DNA of 64,000 nucleotides from Sphingomonas sp. RIT328 (GTDB taxonomy: Bacteria; Pseudomonadota; Alphaproteobacteria; Sphingomonadales; Sphingomonadaceae). Shown here in pieces: positions 55,464 through 63,457 of the stretch. The notes under the pieces were generated by a model. The model made no database searches. It was not told the origin of the DNA and saw only the letters and a program-made list of their open reading frames with translations. The stretch spans positions 1 through 64,000 of the forward strand of contig NZ_JFYV01000045.1 of assembly GCF_000632225.1 (NCBI RefSeq), written 5' to 3'. The position numbers and the translations under genes were made by a program. The first letter of the stretch is position 1; each line of letters starts with the position of its first letter.

Positions 55464-57667
55464 CGGCCGTCTCCTTCGGAAGGTGCGTCTTCGTCCCAGT
55501 CGATGCCGTCGTCGGGGTCGTCAGCCTGATCGGCGATGAGTTCGTCGAGCCGCGTCCGCGGGTCGGGGCCCAGATCTGCGACCGGGCCGAAGCCGTCCGA
55601 GGCGGGGGCGGATGCGGCGTCCCCCGCGTCATCGACGTCTGCCGGCGTGCGCCGCTGCGACGGACCTCGGGGAACGTCCAGCCGGTCGTGGCCGGCAGGC
55701 TCCGAATAGCCGAGGAGGGCTTCGAAGTCGGTCAGGTCGGGATCGTCGGTCCTGATCGAGCCGGTGCGGGTCTCCACGGCGGCGAGCACGGCGGCGGCGC
55801 GCTTGGCGACGCCGTAGGAGCGGTTGTGGAGGTTCTCCCACTCCTTCTGGAGGGAGCGGCCACGTCGCAGTGCGCGCTCCTCGGCCGTCTGTGCGCCCGT
55901 CTCGCCCGACACTCTGCAGGACTGGTGGAACTTGTGCTCGTAGCGCGTGAGGAACTCGGTGTATTCGGGATCGTCGGACCAGAGCGTGACGAAGGCGTTG
56001 TTCGCCTGGTCGAAGACCTCGATGAAGTCGAGGTTCCAGTCGTACACGCGCAGCGAGACGGCTATTTTGGCCGTTCCCTGGAGGCGGGACGCAAAGGCCT
56101 GCGACGCCAGGTTTTCGGAAAGCAGTTTCGTGATGCCGGCGCGGTTCCACCTATAGCGGACGTTGTCGTACGTCACGCCGTCGGTGGTCAGGTGGCCGTC
56201 CACCGTCCGCGCGAGCTGTCGCTGGACGTCGGCCCTTCGCATTCGCCGAACGTACTCCGCGTCGATGAACTCGGCCATGATCTGGTTGGGGGTGCGGTCG
56301 CCGAGCGCTCCGTGGGCGGTATCGTTCCACAGGAGCCGTCGCTGCTCGTACTTCCGGGCGAAGCTCGCGCGGGTCATCGAGGCTTCCGCCAGGGGATCGC
56401 GCCTGATCGAGCGCTTCCTGCTCCGAGGAGAGAGCACCGTGCCCGGCTCGTTGTCGAACTGACCCTTCATCCACTTCCAGAATCCCTCCACTGGCGACTT
56501 GTCGTTCGGGGAGAATTTCCTGGCGAGTTCGACGCGGCGCATGACGTTCGCCAGATTGCCGAGCGCCGAGGGCGGCAGCAGGGCCTTGTCGTTGTCCCCC
56601 TTGAGGACGCCGATCCGTCCGAAGTTGAGGACGAGCTCGGGGTTCTCCGCCAAGGTGGCCTCGTCCAGGGTCGGCGGCAGAAGGGCGCCCATGAGCGCGT
56701 TCATCGACATCTCAGCGCGATAGGGCCCGGCGAAGGGACTGTTCGGAAAGGCGTAGAGCGAGCAGCCGTCGATCAGTCCGACTGCCTTCAGCTTCGCGCT
56801 CGGGATCCTGACGTCCGAGGAGTAGTGGACGACCTGCTCGAACTCGGTGCCGTCCAGGAAGACCATCTCGAACGGTCTGCTGACCGTGATGGTCTCGCCC
56901 GAGGCGACGAACGTCCTCTTGGCGTCGTGCCGCCCGAACTTGGAGGTCGTCGTCGCGAGGTTCTCGTTCGCGTTGATGCGGTTGACGATCGTCGTCTTGG
57001 AGGGCGGCGCCTCGCCCAGGCCCCTCACTCCCCGTTCCTTGAGGTCGGTCCAGGCGGCGACGACGAGCCCGACGGTCCCCATCTTCTTGAGCGAGGTGTC
57101 CGCGTAGAAGAGGGCCATCCCCTGCTGGACGAGACGATCGGCGACCGGCGCGAGAGGCGACCAGCCCTTCGGCCGACCGCTCCGGTTGCACATCGCGCCG
57201 ATGCGCCCGTCGTTGAGTTCGAGATTGTTCATCCATCGGATGACGGAGCGCCCGGAAGGCGCTCCGACGTCGTCCGGAACGAGCTTGCTGGCGAAGTCGC
57301 GAAGCCTGTCGGCGTTGCGCGGCATGCCCTCGATCAGAGCGCGCAGGGCGATGTCGTATTTGAGGACGCTCATGGGCTGCCTCGCGAGGCATGCGGCCTT
57401 GTCCAGGCCGAGGAAGCGGCCGGCCCACTCCGAGATCGTCTCCTGACCGGTCGCGCAGTCGACGAGCCGTCCGGCGAGGGATTCGACCAGGACCCACTGC
57501 ACCGTCGGGCGGACGCGGACGCCGTTCGCGAGGACGACGTGGAACTCCTCGTCGCTGCCTTCCACCAGGAAGCGGAGAACGAAGCCGTCGATCTCCTCGA
57601 CGAACGCGATCCGCACGCCACCGTGCTCGAAGACGGAGCCGACGGGCAGCCTGAGGTTGCTTGCCAT
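55460..57667 (-). CDS. tnsB: TnsB-family DDE transposase
   Basis: A 735-aa transposase that binds the element ends and joins the 3' strands to the target. The catalytic triad is Asp272 (VFLDGTEF), Asp358 (LKGDND) and Glu394 (SPVEGFWKWM), with the D-35-E spacing of the retroviral-integrase family. N-terminal helix-turn-helix segments (about 75-240) bind DNA, and a Mu-type beta-barrel domain follows the catalytic core (about 470-560). The acidic C-terminal tail (about 650-735) probably contacts TnsC. The ATG is directly joined to the tnsA stop codon (TAGATG). Confidence 0.93.
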   Translation of the reverse strand: MASNLRLPVGSVFEHGGVRIAFVEEIDGFVLRFLVEGSDEEFHVVLANGVRVRPTVQWVLVESLAGRLVDCATGQETISEWAGRFLGLDKAACLARQPMSVLKYDIALRALIEGMPRNADRLRDFASKLVPDDVGAPSGRSVIRWMNNLELNDGRIGAMCNRSGRPKGWSPLAPVADRLVQQGMALFYADTSLKKMGTVGLVVAAWTDLKERGVRGLGEAPPSKTTIVNRINANENLATTTSKFGRHDAKRTFVASGETITVSRPFEMVFLDGTEFEQVVHYSSDVRIPSAKLKAVGLIDGCSLYAFPNSPFAGPYRAEMSMNALMGALLPPTLDEATLAENPELVLNFGRIGVLKGDNDKALLPPSALGNLANVMRRVELARKFSPNDKSPVEGFWKWMKGQFDNEPGTVLSPRSRKRSIRRDPLAEASMTRASFARKYEQRRLLWNDTAHGALGDRTPNQIMAEFIDAEYVRRMRRADVQRQLARTVDGHLTTDGVTYDNVRYRWNRAGITKLLSENLASQAFASRLQGTAKIAVSLRVYDWNLDFIEVFDQANNAFVTLWSDDPEYTEFLTRYEHKFHQSCRVSGETGAQTAEERALRRGRSLQKEWENLHNRSYGVAKRAAAVLAAVETRTGSIRTDDPDLTDFEALLGYSEPAGHDRLDVPRGPSQRRTPADVDDAGDAASAPASDGFGPVADLGPDPRTRLDELIADQADDPDDGIDWDEDAPSEGDGR

Positions 57668-59005
57668 CTACGGCTTCCTTCCGGAGAAGCGGCCGAGGAC
57701 CTCGCGAAGGGCGTAGGGGACCACGGGGCGCGGAAGCGTCACGGGGGTATCGGCCGTGGGGCGCTTCGAGAGGTCGAAGCCGACGATCCGCCTGACGAGC
57801 ATGGCGTAGAGCTTGTCGCGCGCGCGCGCGCGCCTTCCTCCTAGCGCCGCGAGGACCGCGCCGTAGCGCGCGCACCCTCCCGTCGCCGTGACGACGTCGG
57901 TCACCGCCTGCACGTCGGCTTCCAGATCGAAGGGAATGAAGCGCGCCTCCATGGCTTCCGCCTGGGCCTCAAGCACCGGCTCCGTCCTGAAGGGCTCTCC
58001 GCTGATCCTCATGAGCGGCTCCAGACCCGCCGCCGCCAAGGCGAGGTCCATCCTGTCGAGCGGGCGGCGGACGCCCGGAGCGTCGAACCAGGCCTGGTTG
58101 GACTTGATCTCGCCGAAGCGGACGGCGTGGTTCCAGAGCTCGACGGCCACGTCCGGGTACTTGCGGACGATCAGGCCGTCCTTCCGCTTGAACACCATCT
58201 CCAGCGGCTGGAAGAGGATGGCGACGCAACGCGTGCTCATCTCCATGAACTCGGCGAACGCGGGCTCGTTCGGGCCCTCGAAGAACTGCACCCGCCTCGC
58301 CTTCGTCAGGTAGGAGCAGCTCGTGCCGTAGTCCTTGTCGTAGGTCATGCCGGTCCGAACGGATCCGAGGTCGTCCGCCGCCCTGATCTCGACGAGGGTC
58401 CAGTCGCGAGGATCCTTCCTTCCGTCCAAGCCACGTCCCCTCGCCAGCTTCTCCGGGATCGACATCGGCTGGTGGCGCGACGGGCGGCCCGAACGGCTCC
58501 AGGGACCGAGCCCCTCGGAGACGATCCGAGGCGCATGAGGATAGATGCAGGCGGCGTCTTCGTCTTCTTCGACCCTGGGCTTCGCCGCCGACGTCGCCCC
58601 CACGATGGCACGAGGGTCGCTGCGCCGGGACCTGCCGCCGTCACCGGGTGCCGACCGGCTCGACGCCGGGCCCGGTCGACCGGCGGACGGGTGCCGGAGG
58701 GCGGGCTCCGCCCTCTTCTTCCCGGCAGGGCGACCGACCTGCCTCGATATGCGCCGGCCGCTGAGGTAGTGCCGCTTTATCGTGTTTGACGGATCGGCGG
58801 GCCCGAAGCGGGCGACCGCTTCATCGTCATATCGCGCGGCGATGAAGCGCGCGATCGCCTTCTCGCCCTTGGCCACGCCTTCCGCTCGGAGCCGGCCGAC
58901 GATGAAGTCCATGCGGCGCTCGGCGCGCCCGGCATCGTCACGCGAGGAGGGATCGTCTGCAGTGGCCTTCTGCGCGGCCGGGTTCGACTGGTCGTCCTGG
59001 GGCAA
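57668..59005 (-). CDS. tnsA: TnsA-family endonuclease with long N-terminal extension
   Basis: A 445-aa protein whose C-terminal part carries the restriction-enzyme-like site of TnsA: Glu252 (FAEFMEM), Asp285 (RKYPDVAVEL) and Glu299-x-Lys301 (FGEIKSN). TnsA cuts the 5' strands at the element ends, giving cut-and-paste movement. Tn7 TnsA is 273 aa; here about 180 extra N-terminal residues hold a possible helix-turn-helix (35-90) and a Pro/Arg-rich linker (90-180). The start is TTG at 59005 with GGAG 6 bases upstream. The 283 bp ahead of it (59006-59288) show no gene I can support. Confidence 0.85.
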   Translation of the reverse strand: MPQDDQSNPAAQKATADDPSSRDDAGRAERRMDFIVGRLRAEGVAKGEKAIARFIAARYDDEAVARFGPADPSNTIKRHYLSGRRISRQVGRPAGKKRAEPALRHPSAGRPGPASSRSAPGDGGRSRRSDPRAIVGATSAAKPRVEEDEDAACIYPHAPRIVSEGLGPWSRSGRPSRHQPMSIPEKLARGRGLDGRKDPRDWTLVEIRAADDLGSVRTGMTYDKDYGTSCSYLTKARRVQFFEGPNEPAFAEFMEMSTRCVAILFQPLEMVFKRKDGLIVRKYPDVAVELWNHAVRFGEIKSNQAWFDAPGVRRPLDRMDLALAAAGLEPLMRISGEPFRTEPVLEAQAEAMEARFIPFDLEADVQAVTDVVTATGGCARYGAVLAALGGRRARARDKLYAMLVRRIVGFDLSKRPTADTPVTLPRPVVPYALREVLGRFSGRKP

Positions 59006-59288
59006 ATCGATCTCCAGTCTCGGTTACGTGTCGGTGGTCCCCGCCCGGCGCCCGTGCGAAACGCCCCAATAGGGGCCCTCTTCGTCCTGGTCTGGGGCGC
59101 TGCTCGTGGTTACAGATGCACCGGGAGGCGGTCGGATGTTCCGCCGAGCCGCACATCGATGGAAGGCGCGTCCGCGGTCCCTCGCCTGGGGCCCGCACCG
59201 CTGGCGCCGTCGCACGAGTGATGCGGGAACGTCGGGTCGCGATCGGCACCGGCCGTGCGTGCGTCGATGGACCATCGCCTCAGACCCG

Positions 59289-59840
59289 CTAGCGGACCAG
59301 CGGGTCGCCCTCCGGTATGCGGGTCGAGGTCGAACCAAGGCGGCCGTCGAACATCCTCGTGATGGCCGCAGGCTCCGCATCGGACCCCGGCACCGCGACC
59401 AGCCTGACCGGAGCCCGACGCTGGCCGATCCGACGCCCTTCAAGGGCGAAGACGTATCGACCGTCGCCCATGCGGCCGACGAGGGTCGCCGACATCTTGC
59501 CACGCCGCCGTTCGAGACGCTTCCGCCCCCAGTCTCGGATCGCCGACTTGAGGCAGACGGCCTGATACGGCGCGACGGCGTCGATGTCCGCCGCGACCCC
59601 GCCGGCGGCATCAACCTCCTTCGCCCGCTCGATTTTGAAGAAGGGTGCCGCGTCCTTGACGGCCACGGCCTCCACGCGGTTGTTCATGATCGTCTTCGTC
59701 GCGCCGGCTTCCGGCCATTCGATGGCTGCCGACCGGCATGGCGACGTCCGCGGAACCGCACCGGCGGCGCGCTCGGATGGATCGCTCCGAAGCCCTCGCA
59801 ACGCGTCCATCCTCGATTTGGCGTCATCGCTTCCATGCAT
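59289..59840 (-). CDS. Hypothetical protein upstream of tnsA
   Basis: A 183-aa protein I do not recognise. The N-terminal third is Arg/Ala-rich and may be misannotated; the rest (from TIMNNRVEAVAVKDAAPFF) has regular secondary structure and ends in a compact beta-rich stretch (LVGRMGDGRYVFALEGRR). It has an ATG start with GAGG 8 bases upstream, reads in the same direction as the tns operon, and lies directly below a TTGACA promoter element. It could be a small regulator or accessory factor of the element. Coding status is moderate. Confidence 0.5.
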   Translation of the reverse strand: MHGSDDAKSRMDALRGLRSDPSERAAGAVPRTSPCRSAAIEWPEAGATKTIMNNRVEAVAVKDAAPFFKIERAKEVDAAGGVAADIDAVAPYQAVCLKSAIRDWGRKRLERRRGKMSATLVGRMGDGRYVFALEGRRIGQRRAPVRLVAVPGSDAEPAAITRMFDGRLGSTSTRIPEGDPLVR

Positions 59841-59908
59841 CTTCTGACCTCGCGTCGTTCGTGGGCTGGGAACTGAACCGAAGTAGCAGTCCTACTCTTA
59901 TCGCTACC

Positions 59909-59937
59909 TAAATGATAATGGTTGCGAATTATGTCAA
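59909..59937 (-). promoter_or_regulatory. Candidate promoter for the tns operon, with AT-rich palindromic box
   Basis: On the minus strand TTGACA (59937-59932) is followed after 17 bases by CATTTA, a poor -10. The same interval holds AATGATAATGGTTGCGAATT (59911-59930), the only strongly AT-rich stretch near here and somewhat like a Fur box. It sits between the divergent 183-aa gene and the DDE-like gene at 60001. Confidence 0.4.
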
Positions 59938-60000
59938 GGGTGAGTCTGTGCGCACGATCCAGCGGGTGCATATGCGGCGTTCAAAGGCTATCGGTGCAGC

Positions 60001-61143
60001 ATGACGGGGGAGACGCACGCTTCGGACTTCGGCGACATCCCGACGCTCGACTGGCTAGGGGTGCTTCCTCACGAGCGGGCGTTGTGGGAGACGCTTGGAC
60101 CTGACGAGAGGGAGAAGGCACGCAGGAGGTTGGAAGCCGTTCTCGACCTGGAACGTGGCGGAGGCCGGTCGATGGCGGAAGCCGCGGCGGCGGTCGGCAT
60201 GGCTAGGAGCGCATTCTTTGCAATGCGCGATCGATGGCGTGCCGTCCCCAGCGTGCTAAGCCTCGGCATGGGACTGCAGCCGGTGAAGACGCGAGCGTCG
60301 AAGAGGGGCGCCGAGTTCAAGCAGGCCGTCGTGGAAGCCATAGAGGTTCAGCTGGCCGATCCTACGCTCGGCACCAACGACGTTTTGCGGTTGATCAAAG
60401 AACGGTTTCCGGTCGGCCTCGCCAAGACGACGGTTCTTGCGTGGATCGACGATGTTCGTCGTTCCAGCTCGACGGATCGGGTCGTCGGAAGGGAGCTCTC
60501 GCTAGACCTCAGCCTGATCGATCTCCTCGATCCAGGCGGCCTTCCCTATGCCGTCGTCTGTGTCGTGGACGTGGGCGCGCGGCTGGTGCTGGGGGCGGGA
60601 CTGCTCGAGCACGCCGCGGAGCACGCCTACGCGGCGGCGATCAGGGACGCCGATCGGCGCCTCGACGATCTTCCGTTGGGAATATTCGAAATCGCGCCGA
60701 AACTTCGAAGCTTCGACCTGCAACTTCCCTCCGGTACCGAAACCTCTCGCTTCGCCTTCGCTGCGGTTGCCAAGCTCCGCTTTGCGAACTGGATCTCCTA
60801 CCCCGACTTGTCGATAAGTCCCCACACCAAGCGCCCGCGCGGCAGGGCGCTTGCCAAGGCGACGGACGGCTGGCTGGGCGGCCTGAGGCTAGGTCGACCG
60901 CGTCGCCGATCCGACGCCAAGCGAGGAGACGGCTACGCGTCGGGTAACGGCGGGGAGGCGCGGACCAATAGTGCTCGCGGGGAACGTCGCGTGACGGCGG
61001 ACGCTGCGAAAGCTCTTCTGTCTGCGTCGATGGACGACTACGTAAAGGACGTGCGCGCCACGCTTGGACTCAGCGACGACGTCAGGGACCGGGCCGCGCG
61101 CGCCGTGCTGAGGAAGGTCCTTGGGATCACACGAACTCCGTAG
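60001..61143 (+). CDS. HTH-HTH-RNase-H-like protein, degenerate DDE transposase
   Basis: A 380-aa protein with a transposase-like layout. A first helix-turn-helix covers about 55-80 (AAAAVGMARSAFFAMRDRWR) and a second about 105-152 (FKQAVVEAIEVQLAD, then AKTTVLAWIDDVRR). An RNase-H-like sheet follows, with the first Asp169 in LSLDLSLID and LPYAVVCVVDVGARLVLG as strands 2-3. The second Asp and the Glu of the triad are not evident; HTKRPRGRALAKATDGW stands where integrases have the Glu. It has no clear ribosome site, is divergent from the tns operon and overlaps its convergent partner by 17 bp. Confidence 0.65.
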   Translation: MTGETHASDFGDIPTLDWLGVLPHERALWETLGPDEREKARRRLEAVLDLERGGGRSMAEAAAAVGMARSAFFAMRDRWRAVPSVLSLGMGLQPVKTRASKRGAEFKQAVVEAIEVQLADPTLGTNDVLRLIKERFPVGLAKTTVLAWIDDVRRSSSTDRVVGRELSLDLSLIDLLDPGGLPYAVVCVVDVGARLVLGAGLLEHAAEHAYAAAIRDADRRLDDLPLGIFEIAPKLRSFDLQLPSGTETSRFAFAAVAKLRFANWISYPDLSISPHTKRPRGRALAKATDGWLGGLRLGRPRRRSDAKRGDGYASGNGGEARTNSARGERRVTADAAKALLSASMDDYVKDVRATLGLSDDVRDRAARAVLRKVLGITRTP

Positions 61144-62305
61144 GCCTGCGATGACGCGGCCTTTCCGGCGGCATCTGCGCGAGCGCCGTTAGGCTCTTCA
61201 GCAGGAGAGGCAGCTTACCGCCTTCGACGACATGGAACGGAGCGGGCGTCCGCAATCCGTTGTGGACGGCGATCGCGTCTTCCATGGCCGATCTGGCGTC
61301 CCCCAGAACGAAGGGCTGCATCCTCCCCTCCCTCACCGTCTTGCCGATGGAGGCGGGTCGATGGGTATGCCGAGGACGGATCCGCACCTCCGAGATCGCG
61401 TCGCCGAACACCACGCGCGCGGCACCGATGGAGGGCACGGGCGCCGCGCTCCTTCCGATCCGCTCGACGCCGGCGGTGGCGAGGACGCCGAGAAGGTGGA
61501 GCCATCCCGGGGTCGCGTCGGCTGCCATCTCGAGGCGTACCCTAGCCCCGCCTTCAGCTTCCAAGGCCTGAAAAAGGACGCTGGCGGTGACTTGCGGATT
61601 AGGCCTCTGCATCGTCAGTTCATGTCCGACGACGAAACCGGACGGCATCAGGGCGGCGAACGTCAGGATCGGAAGGCGGCGGCGGCCGGCGTCGTCGAGA
61701 ACTGGCAGCGACACGGCGGTGTGATCGAGGACCAGGGAGGTCGGCGTGTCGCCGGCCATCGGGATCTCCTCGTGACGCCGTCGCATCAGCCTCGCCGCGA
61801 TCGTCTGGTCGGCCGGCCTCGGCCTTCCGATCTCCTCACACCTGTCGGCGACGGCACGGACGAGATCCGCCGGCCTCACCTGCAGGCCCATGCTGTCGAT
61901 CGCCTCGTCTATCGTCGTCTCCACGACGGGATCGATGCTCGGGTTCAGCCGGTGCGGCAGTCGGAAGGCATGCCGGGCGCCAGGCAGGGCCGCCGCCCGC
62001 CCGTGCTGACGCCATGCGGCCACCAGGCGCAGAGACCCCTGTATGCTGAGACCGAGTTCGTCGGCCAGCCGTCGGTCGTCGTCGAGGCTTGGTCTCGCTA
62101 TTTCAAGGTAGCGCCTGATCAGGCCGACCCTCCGGCGGATCTCCTCACGCCGAGACGGGAACACTCCCGTGAGATCCACTTCGTCCACCTGTATTCCTCC
62201 CAACGCAGAGCTTCCGCTCGCGAACAACTTCTCGTCATAGATGACGACCGGCGCGAGGACGGTCTGTCGGGCCTGTGTTGCGACCAGACTTCGAAAAGCC
62301 CCCAC
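61127..62305 (-). CDS. HTH-HTH-RNase-H-like protein, second degenerate DDE transposase
   Basis: About 392 aa from a GTG at 62305, 9 bases after GGGGGAG; a longer frame starts at TTG 62446, but its extra 47 residues are Arg-rich. The order of parts matches the gene at 60001: a helix-turn-helix near DELGLSIQGSLRLVAAWRQHG, a second near PADLVRAVADRCEEIGRPRP, then an RNase-H-like fold opening at LVLDHTAVSLPVLDD. A later Asp in EMAADATPGW may be the second catalytic residue. The final AIAVHNGLRTPAPF recalls the YN-x-RPH helix of integrases, but no third Glu is clear. Confidence 0.65.
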   Translation of the reverse strand: MGAFRSLVATQARQTVLAPVVIYDEKLFASGSSALGGIQVDEVDLTGVFPSRREEIRRRVGLIRRYLEIARPSLDDDRRLADELGLSIQGSLRLVAAWRQHGRAAALPGARHAFRLPHRLNPSIDPVVETTIDEAIDSMGLQVRPADLVRAVADRCEEIGRPRPADQTIAARLMRRRHEEIPMAGDTPTSLVLDHTAVSLPVLDDAGRRRLPILTFAALMPSGFVVGHELTMQRPNPQVTASVLFQALEAEGGARVRLEMAADATPGWLHLLGVLATAGVERIGRSAAPVPSIGAARVVFGDAISEVRIRPRHTHRPASIGKTVREGRMQPFVLGDARSAMEDAIAVHNGLRTPAPFHVVEGGKLPLLLKSLTALAQMPPERPRHRRPTEFV

Positions 62306-63032
62306 GCCGAATTGCTCCCCCGCCGACGACGGGCGGCCTCGATCGCGCTGCCGGCCGCCTCTCGGCCGAAGCCACGGTTTGGCGACGGCGCCACTTGAGG
62401 CGCAAGGCACCGCCGTCCGACCGATCGCATTCTCGCACGTCTTCAAGAGCGGCAGCGCGGGTCATCGTGCCTGAATCGGGGCAGAGGCGCGACGGGCCCG
62501 CCGACTGGCAGTTCGGATCGTCGCGATGATCACATCGGACACGCATGTGGCTCCTGCGGCGGCGGCTGCCTTGCGTTGGCTGAGCCGCTTGGACCGTACC
62601 TGCGATCTCGCGCATCGGCTTTCAATTGCTGCCCGGAGCCGTATGAGCGGCTTTGCGGAGCCTTCCGGCAGGGGCCAGCTCCGAATGGCTTCGCGCCGCT
62701 CGGCTGCGGCGCGGAAGTCGCTTTCAGCGCCACGGGCGGGTGCTCTCAATAATCGACGAAGGGCCCTTCGGGTCGCCTCGCCGCCAGCCGTCGACCGCAG
62801 GTCGACGTGTCGAATGTCGCCGGCGCGAGGACGGTCGCTACGTGTCCTGAGATACATCCACGCATACTGCGCAGCCGCGACTACATGGCCGGGTCCACCG
62901 GCGGCGGGAGTAGGCGGACAGGCGGTCGTCAGGGACGAAGCAGAACGGTGCCTCGCTCCGGGACCGATGAGCCGCACTAGTCTGCACGCCGTTGGGGGGC
63001 GGCGCGATGCGTCGCCATCGTGGGATATGCGC
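62306..63032. other. 727-bp stretch without a confident gene
   Basis: Open frames exist on both strands (62462-62977 minus, 62526 onward plus), but both translate to Arg/Ala-rich low-complexity sequence, and the plus-strand one runs antisense through the ArsR gene. I support neither. No repeat or RNA gene was seen here. Confidence 0.55.
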
Positions 63033-63314
63033 TCAGCCTTCGACCAACAGACGCGACAGGGCGACCACCCGCTCCGGCCTTGCCCGATAGATGAGGGAGC
63101 GGCTCCGGCGCTCCTGATCGACGACGCCGGCGGCGAGCAGGATCTTCAGGTGGTTGGAGAGCGTCGCCTTGTGCATGCCGATGCGGTCGCTGATCTCGCC
63201 CGCGGCCATGCCGTCGTCTCCGGCCTCGACGAGCATCCGGTATACCGTGAGACGCACGTCGTGGGCGAGAGCGGCAAGAGTGCTGACGGCCGGCTTGGTT
63301 TCCATGGTTTTCAT
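63033..63314 (-). CDS. ArsR-family transcriptional regulator
   Basis: A 93-aa winged-helix regulator. LAALAHDVRLTVYRMLVEAG opens the fold, GMAAGEISDRIGMHKATLSNHLKILLAAG is the helix-turn-helix, and RRSRSLIYRARPERVVALSRLL closes it. No metal-binding Cys cluster (such as ELCVCDL) is seen, so it is the non-metal type. The ATG at 63314 or three codons later (63305) are both possible; neither has a good ribosome site. It is divergent from the truncated gene at 63458, with an inverted repeat between them. Confidence 0.85.
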   Translation of the reverse strand: MKTMETKPAVSTLAALAHDVRLTVYRMLVEAGDDGMAAGEISDRIGMHKATLSNHLKILLAAGVVDQERRSRSLIYRARPERVVALSRLLVEG

Positions 63315-63374
63315 ATAATGAAACCGATTGGTGGCGGCAACGACGGATCGACGCACTGACGACAAAAGTTATTA

Positions 63375-63394
63375 TGATAGTTGTTGTATTATCA
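63375..63394. promoter_or_regulatory. Inverted repeat in ArsR / MbcA-like divergent promoter
   Basis: TGATA (63375-63379) and TATCA (63390-63394) form an inverted repeat around a 10-base AT-rich spacer, between the two divergent starts. It is the natural candidate site for the ArsR protein. Confidence 0.4.
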
Positions 63395-63457
63395 AACATA
63401 CACGACTATGTGGGCGTCGAGGCTAGCCCGCCGACGCGGGGGCCGAGGAGAACCATC

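Noticed and set aside
57815-57836. Run of CG dinucleotides in tnsA, possible frameshift
   Set aside because: The reading frame stays open through it and the C-terminus continues normally.
59024-59614. Minus-strand frame of 196 codons between tnsA and the 183-aa gene
   Set aside because: Ser/Arg/Pro-rich translation overlapping the better supported 183-aa frame; no ribosome site.
62526-63359. 277-codon plus-strand frame
   Set aside because: Low-complexity N-terminal half, and the rest is antisense to a clear ArsR gene.
63408-63416. TGTGGGCG, identical to the first eight bases of Tn7 ends
   Set aside because: Points into the wrong direction for the right end of this element, has no repeats behind it, and eight bases can match by chance.
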